From: Lachnoclostridium sp. UBA1175
GTDB lineage: Bacteria; Bacillota; Clostridia; Lachnospirales; Lachnospiraceae
Assembly (NCBI GenBank): GCA_002311665.1
Contig: DBYX01000009.1
Location: forward strand, 106,687-170,686
Direction: 5' to 3'
Length of the DNA stretch: 64,000 nucleotides
Under the pieces are notes generated by a model. That model did not search any database. It was not told the DNA's origin and worked only from the letters and a program-made list of their open reading frames with translations. This document shows, piece by piece, positions 56,349 to 64,000 of the stretch. The translations under genes were made by a program, and so were the position numbers. Numbering within the stretch: position 1 is the first letter of the stretch; every line of letters begins with the position of its first letter.

Positions 56349-57587
56349 ATGCGTTACGTCGAACTGCCGCTAACCGAACTCGTCGCGAAAGACCTGCTTC
56401 CCCTGCTGGAAGCATGGCTTGCGAACGGGGAATACTGTCCGATCGGCGACGCGGAGCCGGTGTGGTTTGACATCGAGACGACCGGGCTCTCCTCGTCCTC
56501 CGCATGTACCTACATGATCGGCGCGGTAATGCGAAACACGGAAAGACAGTGGATCTTCCGCCAGTGGTTCGCGGAGGGACCCGGGGAAGAGGAGGAACTG
56601 CTTCGCTCATTTGCCGAAGCATTGCCGGACAATTGCGCATTGCTTCACTATAACGGCACGACCTTCGATCTTCCGTTCCTGCGCGACCGCTGCCGCTTTA
56701 TGGAGCTGGACATCACCTGGCCCGAGCTCTCCGTGGACCTCTACGCGAAGCTGCGCCGGCTGAAGCGCCTTGCGGCGCTGGACTCCTGCAGGCAGCGCGA
56801 CCTGGAGCCCTTCGCGGGCTATACGCGCGTCGACCCGTACGACGGAGGCACGCTGATCCGCTACTACAGTGACTACGTCAAATACAACAAGCTCTTTCAT
56901 ATCCGGGAATCGCTGCAGATCCCTGCGCCGCCTCACGACCCCGAGCTGCCCTACTCCGCCGAGGAGTGCGCGGCAGGCATATACGAGACTCTCGCCCGGC
57001 ACAACCGGGAGGACCTTGCCGGGCTTGTCTCACTGGTACGGCTGTTCGACTGTTTCAGCATCCTTGAGGGAGACATCACCGACGCGGAGCTCGCGGGGTT
57101 TGAAAACACCGTCAGCTTCACGCTGATCACCGGGCATCACTGGCCGAAGGACCTGCTTCTGTTCCTCCCTCTGAGGGGCCGTTTTCTCACGATTTCGGAG
57201 GCGTACTTCGATGCCGTGGTCACCCTGTCCGCGGATGACCGGGGCCGACCGACGCTGAGCGTTCCGATCCTGACGGAGCCTGCCAAGCACTATTACGGCA
57301 ACTACCGGGATTACTGCTATCTGCCGATGGAGGGCCGCGTGATCCACAAGAGCATCGCCGCGCGGATGGACCGCTCCCACTATCGCCCTGCCAAGCGCGA
57401 GGAAGCCTTCGATTGGTTCCGCGGCGAATTGCTGCCGCAGGTCGGTGAGGTGTTCTCACCGTGCTTCCGGTACGGAACTAAGGACATATGCCTTCTCTTC
57501 CCCCTCAGGGAGCTTCCGAAGCATCCCGAGCTCTGCACGGAGTACGTCAGGGGCATCCTGTCACTGTTTCTTCCCAAAAAGAAATAA
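56349..57587 (+). CDS. YprB-type ribonuclease-H-like exonuclease
   Basis: The product is 412 residues from the ATG at 56349, with GGAGGAATC upstream. It carries the RNase-H-like/DEDD exonuclease motifs: FDIETTGLSSS (DxE, about residue 42), HYNGTTFDLPFLRDR (D in motif II, about residue 105) and HNREDLAGLVSL (motif III, about 220). The C-terminal ~150 residues lack recognisable motifs. The family is a predicted 3'-5' nuclease of DNA or RNA in Firmicutes, with no proven function. It is the only plus-strand gene in this part of the window, facing the terminator shared with the lipoprotein gene. Confidence 0.88.
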   Translation: MRYVELPLTELVAKDLLPLLEAWLANGEYCPIGDAEPVWFDIETTGLSSSSACTYMIGAVMRNTERQWIFRQWFAEGPGEEEELLRSFAEALPDNCALLHYNGTTFDLPFLRDRCRFMELDITWPELSVDLYAKLRRLKRLAALDSCRQRDLEPFAGYTRVDPYDGGTLIRYYSDYVKYNKLFHIRESLQIPAPPHDPELPYSAEECAAGIYETLARHNREDLAGLVSLVRLFDCFSILEGDITDAELAGFENTVSFTLITGHHWPKDLLLFLPLRGRFLTISEAYFDAVVTLSADDRGRPTLSVPILTEPAKHYYGNYRDYCYLPMEGRVIHKSIAARMDRSHYRPAKREEAFDWFRGELLPQVGEVFSPCFRYGTKDICLLFPLRELPKHPELCTEYVRGILSLFLPKKK

Positions 57588-57619
57588 AAAAGCCGGAGAC
57601 AGCACAATCCGTCTCCGGC
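57585..57619. terminator. terminator between the YprB-type gene and the lipoprotein gene
   Basis: GCCGGAGAC pairs perfectly with GTCTCCGGC around a 10-base loop. On the minus strand TTTTTTATTTC follows (strong); on the plus strand ATTATTTACTC follows (weak). It separates the convergent YprB-type and lipoprotein genes. Confidence 0.85.
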
Positions 57620-57624
57620 ATTAT

Positions 57625-58740
57625 TTACTCTTCCTCCAGGGACCAGAGCAGCACCTTAAGCTCGTCCTCCCCGGAATCCACATCCGCTTCGGTTCCGTAT
57701 AGATCCAGTAACCAGCTGCTTCCCGTTTCGTCAGAAGCAAGACAGAGAATCTCTTTCATCTTCTGATCGCCCTCCGTGTAGGACATGGTAACCTTCTGGT
57801 ATTCCACTCTGCCCTGTACCGTCACGATCTCACTGAAAGCGGTCCCGTCATCCTTCAGACTGTCCATCAGACCCTGAAGCAGTTCTTTCGCCGTCCGATC
57901 CGCACGGTTCTGACTGTGAAGGATCAGGATTCCGGTGCTCGCATCCTCGTTGAAGGGCAACAGCAGATCATCTCCGTCCGTCCGAACCTCCAAAACGCTG
58001 CCGTTTTTATAGGCGAACCGAACCCCCGTTTCATCCGGCATGGCATTGTCCCATACGATATACGCGGATTCCGCCTCCTTCGGGATCAGACCGAGTGCGG
58101 TATTGATTGCCTTTTTTCCGTTTTCGGATTCCAGCGATCCGTTGCCTCCGTTTGCCTTAAGGATCCCGAGTACAACGTATACTCCCACATCACCCGGCTT
58201 GCCGTAGACCACGACAAATCCTGCGCCTTCCTTCTTGCCGCCTGCCGCATCCTCATACGTCATTTGCGACATCGGGATAAGATATCCGCGCATCCCGTTG
58301 ATGCTCTCGTAAGCCTTGGCCTTGCTGCCCTCGGCGATGGAAAAATCCTTCAGTCTGAGAATTTCTTTAACCAGCGATGACTTCTCCTTAGAGTTGATCA
58401 GCGCCATCACATCATTCTCGTCATAGACCGCACCGTTCTGAACGGTATCCTCACTGAAAACATACAGAAAATAATCCGCTGTATCCGCAAAGAGCGCTTC
58501 CTTCTCCTCCCGCACGGTCGCATTTTCCGGCAGATCGATCTCCACCGGAAGGGAGAACGCCCCGTTCTCTTCGTTCCCCGCCGGGCTTACTGTCGGGTTT
58601 GCCGTCGGCTCGGGGGTGGCGGAGATTTCCGTCGGAACGGAATCATTCTTCTTATTCTTTCCGCAAGCGGGGAGTGCGAAGAGGATTGCGCTTACCATCA
58701 ATAAAAGCAAAAGCTTTTTGCCTGTTTGTTTCACATCCAC
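57625..58740 (-). CDS. lipoprotein of unknown function
   Basis: The product is 371 residues. The signal peptide ends in a lipobox-like ALPAC with the cysteine near residue 27, followed by a Lys/Asn-rich start and a Pro/Thr/Ala linker (EISATPEPTANPTVSP). The rest is a mixed alpha/beta globular region with two similar halves (GMRGYLIPMSQMTYEDAAGG and GRVEYQKVTMSYTEGDQKM), so a DUF4367-like or LolA-type domain is possible but not recognised. It is anchored outside the membrane. It lies 28 bases after the giant repeat protein, so it is probably its partner in one operon. Confidence 0.7.
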   Translation of the reverse strand: MDVKQTGKKLLLLLMVSAILFALPACGKNKKNDSVPTEISATPEPTANPTVSPAGNEENGAFSLPVEIDLPENATVREEKEALFADTADYFLYVFSEDTVQNGAVYDENDVMALINSKEKSSLVKEILRLKDFSIAEGSKAKAYESINGMRGYLIPMSQMTYEDAAGGKKEGAGFVVVYGKPGDVGVYVVLGILKANGGNGSLESENGKKAINTALGLIPKEAESAYIVWDNAMPDETGVRFAYKNGSVLEVRTDGDDLLLPFNEDASTGILILHSQNRADRTAKELLQGLMDSLKDDGTAFSEIVTVQGRVEYQKVTMSYTEGDQKMKEILCLASDETGSSWLLDLYGTEADVDSGEDELKVLLWSLEEE

Positions 58741-58768
58741 TCTCCTTCCGAATTCTTCTCCGGATTAT

Positions 58769-61700
58769 TTAGAACCCGGATATATTACTGAACACATACT
58801 CGTAGATCTTTTGAATCGGCTGATAGGTGTGATCCACAATCGTCTGGCTGAACTTTTGACCTGCCACACGTTCCTTAAAGATTCCGAACGCATAGTCGTA
58901 GCTGTCGTAAGGATCCATCTCGGCTACTTCCATTGAGATCTGTTCGTCAACTTCCCGGAACAGGGCCAACGTCAGATCCTTAAGGAGTCCCAACTGTTTT
59001 TCCGACAGAGTGTCCGATCCCAGAAGGTTCTTCAATGCAACCATGAGCACTGCTCCTTCCGCCTTGTCTTTCATCTTTCCCTTGGCTATATCCCAAGCTT
59101 CTGCCAGAACGGCATCATACAATTCTTTGAATTCATTTTCCCGGATCACGTCAAGCACAGTATTTGCATAGTGTATTCCTTCGATGAATGCACCGGCCGT
59201 CGGGAAGAAGAAGGAAATACCGAGTTCTGCTGCCGTGTTGACAACATCAAAAGTGATATCCAGAGCTCTGGCGGAAGTGTTGGGCAGGGAAGTGAGAATA
59301 TCAAACCGGATGGATGTCCAGAAGCCTTCGAGTTCACCGTAAGCATCCAGGTTCCACGTACCGTTTCGATACTGCATCACCATGACCGTACTGCCATAAT
59401 CCTTTAACTTGTTTTTCCGTGCGGTACGAATGACATAGTATGTCGTATCGTTCAGTTTCTCCCAATCCCTTGAAACATAGTTCGCAAGCAACTTATCGTC
59501 GTCAAATGCTCCGATCCCGTAAGTTGCTTCCAACGCCTCCTGAAGGACGTTGATGCTGATCTCGTCAATTCGATCCCAAACCGCATACAACACAATGCGC
59601 TGTCCGGCTTGACCCGTTATTTTATTGTCTCCATCGACCGGGAAGTTCGGATAAATGGTATCCACTTGCACGCCGATATCCCTGATATCATGATAAGCCC
59701 ATCCGCGGAAATAATAACCGTCGCGAGTCGGCACCTTAGTGGAGATATAACATACTCCCGGATCCCTGGTTTCCGTCGCCGGGGCATCTGTTCCACCGTT
59801 GGCAAGATAGTGGATAACTACTTTCCCCGGCACTCCGGGCATCAGTTCGTAAGCGGCATAGAAAGTCATATCTCCTGTAACCGCTATACTCTCATTGTTA
59901 CTGTAGCGCTTTGCGTTTTTCCCGGATCCTCCGTCCCATCCGGCAAACCGATAGCAGGACAAATCCACCGCAGCGTCCGGAACATCAAGTTCCGCGATGC
60001 TTACCGTCGTATCAGCCTTCACATTTCTTCTTACAATCTCACGTCCGAAGGCATCGCAGAATTTAAACACATACTCTTTGGAACTCCAGATTGCGTAAAG
60101 AGTCACATCTCGTTCCGGAACGGTAAACTCGCCGTCCACACCGACGGTCACGGTATCCGGGGAAATTCCCCAACCGAGAAGAGTATATCCTTTCGGTTCT
60201 CCGAAAGACTTTTTATATTTCTTCATCTGGATAACCTGCCCCGGCACAACATCCTCAGGTTCAATGGTATCAACCGAGGCCTCGGGACAACCGTTTTTGT
60301 CAAGAGTCAGTTTGTACTTGGACACCCAGCATGCATAGAGGGTGATTTCGGTAGGCGGCGCCACTCTTCCGCTGGGATCTCCCTGATATACATAGGTTTT
60401 TCCGGCAGGTGTATACTTTCTTCCGTTTATGGTAGTAGTCCATCCGCGGAATACCCGGTGAGGATCTGTCGGTTCCTCGGCGCTGGTTTCGATCGAAATA
60501 TTGCCGGATTTCCGTTCTGCCGTCGTCGGTCCTTCCGGTCCGCCGGTAGCAGTCGATGAATTCAGATGATAATACACCATGAGTTTTCCGTCTTCAACGG
60601 CGCTCTCATAATGGGAGTACAGTCTGTACACTTTTTCATCCCGTTTCAGGATGGTCTGAGCAAGCACATTGGTCTTAATATCAACGAAATTCGACACGAG
60701 CGCATCTTTCGTATAGATCTTTGTGCCGTAAACCCATCCGTCAAAGGTCTTTCCCTTGATGGGAATATCTTCCGGCTCAAAATCAAGGCTTTCGGTGGAC
60801 AGATACCGACCGGATTTCAGTACTTTACCGGTGAATCTGTCGATAAATTCAATCTGATAGGTTCGCTGCTCCCACAAAGCAGTCAGCACCAGATCCGTCG
60901 GGAGATCCGAAATCTCTTCTTCGGCCTGATAGATCGCACCGTCATAGTCACTCTGCCAGCCGAGGAAAATGTAATCATCTCTCTTGGCATTCGGGAGCAT
61001 GAACGTTCCTGTTCCAAGCGGATTCAGCTCCTCATTGCGCTTATTCCCATAACCGTAATCCAGCGTGACGGTAGCGCCGTTCGGACTCCAGATCGCGTAC
61101 AGATCGACCACGGTCGTCCCACGCTTGATCGGCACGGAGGTAACGGCCTCCGACCATTTTGCATCCGAAGTGAGGCCCCATCCCCAGAAAACGTAGCCCT
61201 TCTTATGAGGGCGCTCCGCTTCATGCTCCTCCGAGTCGTAGTAGTAAACCGACGGAACCTGATAAGTACTGGTATTCCAATGAATATACTCTACTCTCGA
61301 CGGAAGATCTCCTCCGTTATCGTGATAGATTACCGGAATATAGTCCTTCTGCGTCACCTCGTAAACACAGAATAACATAATCGTGGAACTTTCAAAAGTA
61401 TCGGGATCGTCGAAAACGACAGCCTCTCCGGGATAATAGAGCTTGGAGCGATCCGCTCCCTCCGGGATCAGTCCCTTGAGCTTATAGTCGGTCGTGTAGC
61501 CTACGAAGCGCAGTCCCTCAATTTTCGGTGCACAAGCCTCGATATAGTAAATGTGTTTATTTTCCCACTTTTCATCTTTGTGAATTAGAGATCTATGGAA
61601 CGGATCGTAGTACTCCACGGTGTAGTGATGTTCTTTCCATATCGCATACAAGGTAATACTCTCGATGGAGGTATCCTTGATCAATGCCTCGGAATAGGAG

Positions 61701-64000
61701 CCGGCCGTGAAATTTGCGGCATATTTTCCGGTTCCGGTCGGAGTTGTGCTCCAGACTTCGAAACCCTTTCCGTCGTCAAATGCACATTGCGGCAGCTGAA
61801 AACCCTCTCCGTACGTAAAGGGCTGATCGTCCATGACGCCGTACAGGTTTCCGTTTCCTTCAAAATGAATCTTGTAGGTGTTTTCTCTCCAGACAGCATA
61901 CAGAACATGATCCGAAGCATCTTCCACATCCGATTGTGCGGTCACACTGACATGCGCTTTCGTCTCCCAACCGGCAAAAACCTTTCCCTCCGGGGCTTTT
62001 ACGCCGGCCGGAAGGTCCGGAAGATCGCCGTAAGGCTCTTTATAGACAACATCTCTTGTTTCTTTAGCAAGTCTGTTGTCCGGGTCGGACCCGCCGTTTA
62101 CATTAAAGCTCACCTTAACCTTTGCGATCTCGATCCAATGCGCGTACAGCGTTACCACGGTGCCGTTTTCGGCATTGGCTGCGACAAGATTCTTAACAAC
62201 CGCCTCTTCGGAATACTCCGCTCCCTTTCCGTCCCGTCTGGTGTTCCAACCCGCAAGCACATAGCCGGTTTTGGTGAATTTATTTTTCGCCAGAGTGTCA
62301 TCCTGATTGCAGGTTGCGGGAGTATTGTCCATCTCGCCTGTTTCGTAATTGTTGCCGTCATAGGCAATGTAGTATCTGGTATCTGCCCAGTGCGCGTACA
62401 GAGTGACTCCCTGCGCACCGGGAACCGGAGTATTCTCCGTCCATTTTACGCCGCCGACCTTCTGAGAATACCATCCGTCAAACGTCTTATACGCGGGAGC
62501 CTGCGGAGGTTCCGGATATGCTCCGCCCATAACTCCTCCCAGGGCCGCCGTACGGATGACCGGCTCATGCCACCCGATACCGCCGTTCGGATCAAACATA
62601 ATCTTGCATCCGCCGTGACTGCTCTGCGATACTTCAACGGAGACAGACCGGTTATACTCGGGATCCTTGAACGTGATCACACCCTTGCGGTCACTTCCTT
62701 CGGTGTTCTTGGAAACCTCAACCTTATAGGAAGTGGCGCCTGATCTCGTCACTCTTACCCAACCGACTGCACCCGGATCCAGGGACACAACAACAGAGCC
62801 CGCATTGGAAATGTTCAGCAGGCTTATGTCTCGATTGTCAGCATTTTCCGAAAAACTGAGACGCGAAGAATTGACCTTCAGTTCACCGACCTTCGGCAAT
62901 ACCGTCTTCTGCGTCAGTCCGCAGACAGGGCAATACTGCAAAACGTAGCCGTCCGACTCCGTTGTCTCCTTCACCGTCTCTTTGACTTCCCACTTATGCT
63001 TCTGGTTGGGCGCCGTATTCTCGCCTCGTGTCTCCGAACATCTGCTGCACTTGTATTCCTTGACGCCGGCTTCACCGCAGGTAGGCGCGACATCCCTGAC
63101 AAGAACCGAGAAATCATGCCCCTTGGCTTTCTCGCCGGTAGTGCCGCATCGCAAACATTTCTGCGCTTCGGTACAAGAAGCCGTTGCCTTATCCCACTTG
63201 TGATTCAACGCCTTCTCCAGGACGATACCGCAGCTCGTGCAGATATTGTCCTCCAGGCAGGTTGCGGAAGGATTCTTGGCATGGTGACCGTACGCCGGAC
63301 TTCCGACGGCGCCGCAGCTTTTACATTTCTGAGGTTCCGTACAGGTTGCAGGACTCCAGAAATGGCCTGTCGCCTTCTGTTCAATCTCGCCGCACTTTGT
63401 ACACTTCTTGTCTTCGGTACAACTTGCGGAAGTACGATTCCATTTATGCCCCGTGGCCTTCTCTAAGACAAGACCGCAGCTGGAGCAGACTTTATCTTCC
63501 GTACATGTAGCGGTAGGCATACTCGAACTGTGTCCGTACGCCCTCTGTCCGATCGTTCCGCATATTTTACATTTCTGATCTGTCGTACACGTAGCAGGGC
63601 TCCAGTCGTGACCGGTCGCCTTCTGTTCAATCTTGCCGCACTTTGTACACTTCTTGTCTTCGGTACAGCTTGCGGAAATACGATTCCATTTATGCCCCGT
63701 GGCCTTCTCCAAGACAAGACCGCAGCTGGAGCATACTTTATCTTCCGTACATGTAGCGGTAGGCATACTCGAACTGTGTCCGTACGCCCTCTGTCCGATC
63801 GTGCCGCATTTTTTACACTTCTGATCTGCCGTACACGTAGCAGGGCTCCAGTCGTGACCGGTCGCCTTCTGCTCAATCTTGCCGCACTTCGAACATTTTC
63901 TGTCTTCGGTACAGCTTGCAGCGGAAAGATTCCACTTGTGCCCCGTTGCCTTCTCTAAAACGATGCCGCAGCTGGAGCAGACTTTATCCTGCGTACAGGT
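58769..64000 (-). CDS. giant surface protein with Cys-ribbon, BACON-like and InlB-type repeats (5' end beyond the window)
   Basis: At least 1743 residues are visible and the N-terminus lies outside the window. From the edge: tandem Cys-ribbon units (CTEDKxCSSCG ... KATGHKW), then a BACON-like beta domain (ISLLNISNAGSVVVSLDPGAVGWV...), and about twelve InlB B-type repeats (Listeria-Bacteroides type) marked by units like GYVLAGWNT ... VTLYAHW. The C-terminal ~280 residues are a separate, partly helical domain ending VFSNISGF, without a sorting motif or membrane helix. Surface location is inferred from the repeats. It is probably an adhesin. The lipoprotein gene follows 28 bases later. Confidence 0.82.
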   Translation of the reverse strand, partial: TCTQDKVCSSCGIVLEKATGHKWNLSAASCTEDRKCSKCGKIEQKATGHDWSPATCTADQKCKKCGTIGQRAYGHSSSMPTATCTEDKVCSSCGLVLEKATGHKWNRISASCTEDKKCTKCGKIEQKATGHDWSPATCTTDQKCKICGTIGQRAYGHSSSMPTATCTEDKVCSSCGLVLEKATGHKWNRTSASCTEDKKCTKCGEIEQKATGHFWSPATCTEPQKCKSCGAVGSPAYGHHAKNPSATCLEDNICTSCGIVLEKALNHKWDKATASCTEAQKCLRCGTTGEKAKGHDFSVLVRDVAPTCGEAGVKEYKCSRCSETRGENTAPNQKHKWEVKETVKETTESDGYVLQYCPVCGLTQKTVLPKVGELKVNSSRLSFSENADNRDISLLNISNAGSVVVSLDPGAVGWVRVTRSGATSYKVEVSKNTEGSDRKGVITFKDPEYNRSVSVEVSQSSHGGCKIMFDPNGGIGWHEPVIRTAALGGVMGGAYPEPPQAPAYKTFDGWYSQKVGGVKWTENTPVPGAQGVTLYAHWADTRYYIAYDGNNYETGEMDNTPATCNQDDTLAKNKFTKTGYVLAGWNTRRDGKGAEYSEEAVVKNLVAANAENGTVVTLYAHWIEIAKVKVSFNVNGGSDPDNRLAKETRDVVYKEPYGDLPDLPAGVKAPEGKVFAGWETKAHVSVTAQSDVEDASDHVLYAVWRENTYKIHFEGNGNLYGVMDDQPFTYGEGFQLPQCAFDDGKGFEVWSTTPTGTGKYAANFTAGSYSEALIKDTSIESITLYAIWKEHHYTVEYYDPFHRSLIHKDEKWENKHIYYIEACAPKIEGLRFVGYTTDYKLKGLIPEGADRSKLYYPGEAVVFDDPDTFESSTIMLFCVYEVTQKDYIPVIYHDNGGDLPSRVEYIHWNTSTYQVPSVYYYDSEEHEAERPHKKGYVFWGWGLTSDAKWSEAVTSVPIKRGTTVVDLYAIWSPNGATVTLDYGYGNKRNEELNPLGTGTFMLPNAKRDDYIFLGWQSDYDGAIYQAEEEISDLPTDLVLTALWEQRTYQIEFIDRFTGKVLKSGRYLSTESLDFEPEDIPIKGKTFDGWVYGTKIYTKDALVSNFVDIKTNVLAQTILKRDEKVYRLYSHYESAVEDGKLMVYYHLNSSTATGGPEGPTTAERKSGNISIETSAEEPTDPHRVFRGWTTTINGRKYTPAGKTYVYQGDPSGRVAPPTEITLYACWVSKYKLTLDKNGCPEASVDTIEPEDVVPGQVIQMKKYKKSFGEPKGYTLLGWGISPDTVTVGVDGEFTVPERDVTLYAIWSSKEYVFKFCDAFGREIVRRNVKADTTVSIAELDVPDAAVDLSCYRFAGWDGGSGKNAKRYSNNESIAVTGDMTFYAAYELMPGVPGKVVIHYLANGGTDAPATETRDPGVCYISTKVPTRDGYYFRGWAYHDIRDIGVQVDTIYPNFPVDGDNKITGQAGQRIVLYAVWDRIDEISINVLQEALEATYGIGAFDDDKLLANYVSRDWEKLNDTTYYVIRTARKNKLKDYGSTVMVMQYRNGTWNLDAYGELEGFWTSIRFDILTSLPNTSARALDITFDVVNTAAELGISFFFPTAGAFIEGIHYANTVLDVIRENEFKELYDAVLAEAWDIAKGKMKDKAEGAVLMVALKNLLGSDTLSEKQLGLLKDLTLALFREVDEQISMEVAEMDPYDSYDYAFGIFKERVAGQKFSQTIVDHTYQPIQKIYEYVFSNISGF
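63228..64000 (-). repeat. 246-bp tandem repeats encoding Cys-ribbon units
   Basis: The landmark CCGCAGC in a conserved context recurs at 63228, 63474, 63720 and 63966, exactly 246 bases (82 codons) apart. The 63474 and 63720 units are nearly identical over their whole length, while the 63228 unit is more diverged. Each unit codes for two CxxC ribbons and two GH-W/GHSS elements. The array continues past the right edge. Confidence 0.88.

Larger units (their letters stand above)
3875..62850. repeat. dispersed octamer CGGAAAAT (31 copies)
   Basis: Copies on the plus strand as CGGAAAAT start at 7962, 11677, 16972, 17566, 19961, 26386, 27573, 31256, 40323, 41348, 46611, 49516, 52150 and 56291. Copies as ATTTTCCG start at 3875, 6889, 8335, 17003, 17045, 18283, 20694, 25081, 25411, 30234, 33650, 33828, 44844, 51391, 58522, 61723 and 62843. 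Octamers with another first base are each about five times rarer. About a dozen copies are in intergenic sequence and the rest use different coding frames. The span given covers the first to the last copy. Confidence 0.85.

Noticed and set aside
63228..64000. Regular repeats as a CRISPR array
   Set aside because: The period is 246 bases and the units are coding, in frame and without spacers; they are tandem protein repeats.
1..64000. Mobile elements, prophage or integrase genes
   Set aside because: No transposase, integrase, terminal inverted repeat or attachment-site duplication was found in any reading frame.

Overview
The window looks like a chromosomal piece of a GC-rich, anaerobic, fibre-associated Firmicute, most likely a member of the Lachnospiraceae (Clostridia). 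The grounds are a trimeric HndA/HndC/HndD-type [FeFe] hydrogenase, an apparent Re-type citrate synthase, TrpR-like YerC, CarD-type and DUF1836 regulators, a T-box leader, a secreted GH5 cellulase with a CBM2-like domain, a RuvA-RuvB-ZapA-U32 gene string, and large surface proteins with GLUG and InlB-type repeats. No rRNA or tRNA gene, CRISPR array, prophage or insertion sequence was seen. Most genes lie on the minus strand.

Layout. 1-2.9 kb: hydrogenase operon, cut by the left edge. 3.1-6.8 kb: CarD-like regulator, HAD phosphatase, beta-lactamase-fold hydrolase and an SDR. 6.9-7.7 kb: a decayed solute-binding-protein gene. 7.8-19.3 kb: small metabolic and accessory genes (sugar isomerase, metallo-hydrolase, AlkD-like protein, M1 peptidase lipoprotein, YczE protein, two NUDIX, GNAT, a frameshifted phosphatase-superfamily gene, MFS exporter, methyltransferase). 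19.3-22.6 kb: a T-box-led 2H-phosphoesterase/GNAT fusion, an ADP-ribosylglycohydrolase and a macro-domain/HTH protein, possibly an ADP-ribose/RNA-end processing group. 22.6-25.5 kb: DUF2809 protein, then the citrate-synthase-like gene divergent from a LysR regulator. 25.5-32.2 kb: small P-loop kinases, an HTH/ParB-like fusion, tautomerase, diguanylate cyclase, GrpB and AraC-type genes, and two gene relics. 32.2-38.1 kb: rRNA methyltransferase, YerC, DUF1836, PcrA helicase and a small membrane protein. 38.2-44 kb: exported proteins (HtrA protease, GH5 cellulase, SH3-NlpC/P60 hydrolase). 44.2-52 kb: RlmI-like, GtrA, NUDIX, HD, U32, ZapA, RuvB and RuvA. 52-64 kb: two very large repeat-rich surface proteins, a lipoprotein and a YprB-type nuclease. 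The last surface gene runs off the right edge.

The most striking signal is not a gene. The octamer CGGAAAAT occurs 31 times by my reading, about equally on both strands, in all six coding frames and often between genes, where one or two copies would be expected by chance. That looks like selection on the DNA itself, as for uptake sequences, Chi sites or highly iterated motifs. Other points of interest are the T-box on an unusual target gene, the ADP-ribose gene cluster, three TGTTAC half-sites at exact 11-bp spacing upstream of a cell-wall hydrolase, and a two-domain fusion that keeps a perfect internal Shine-Dalgarno sequence.
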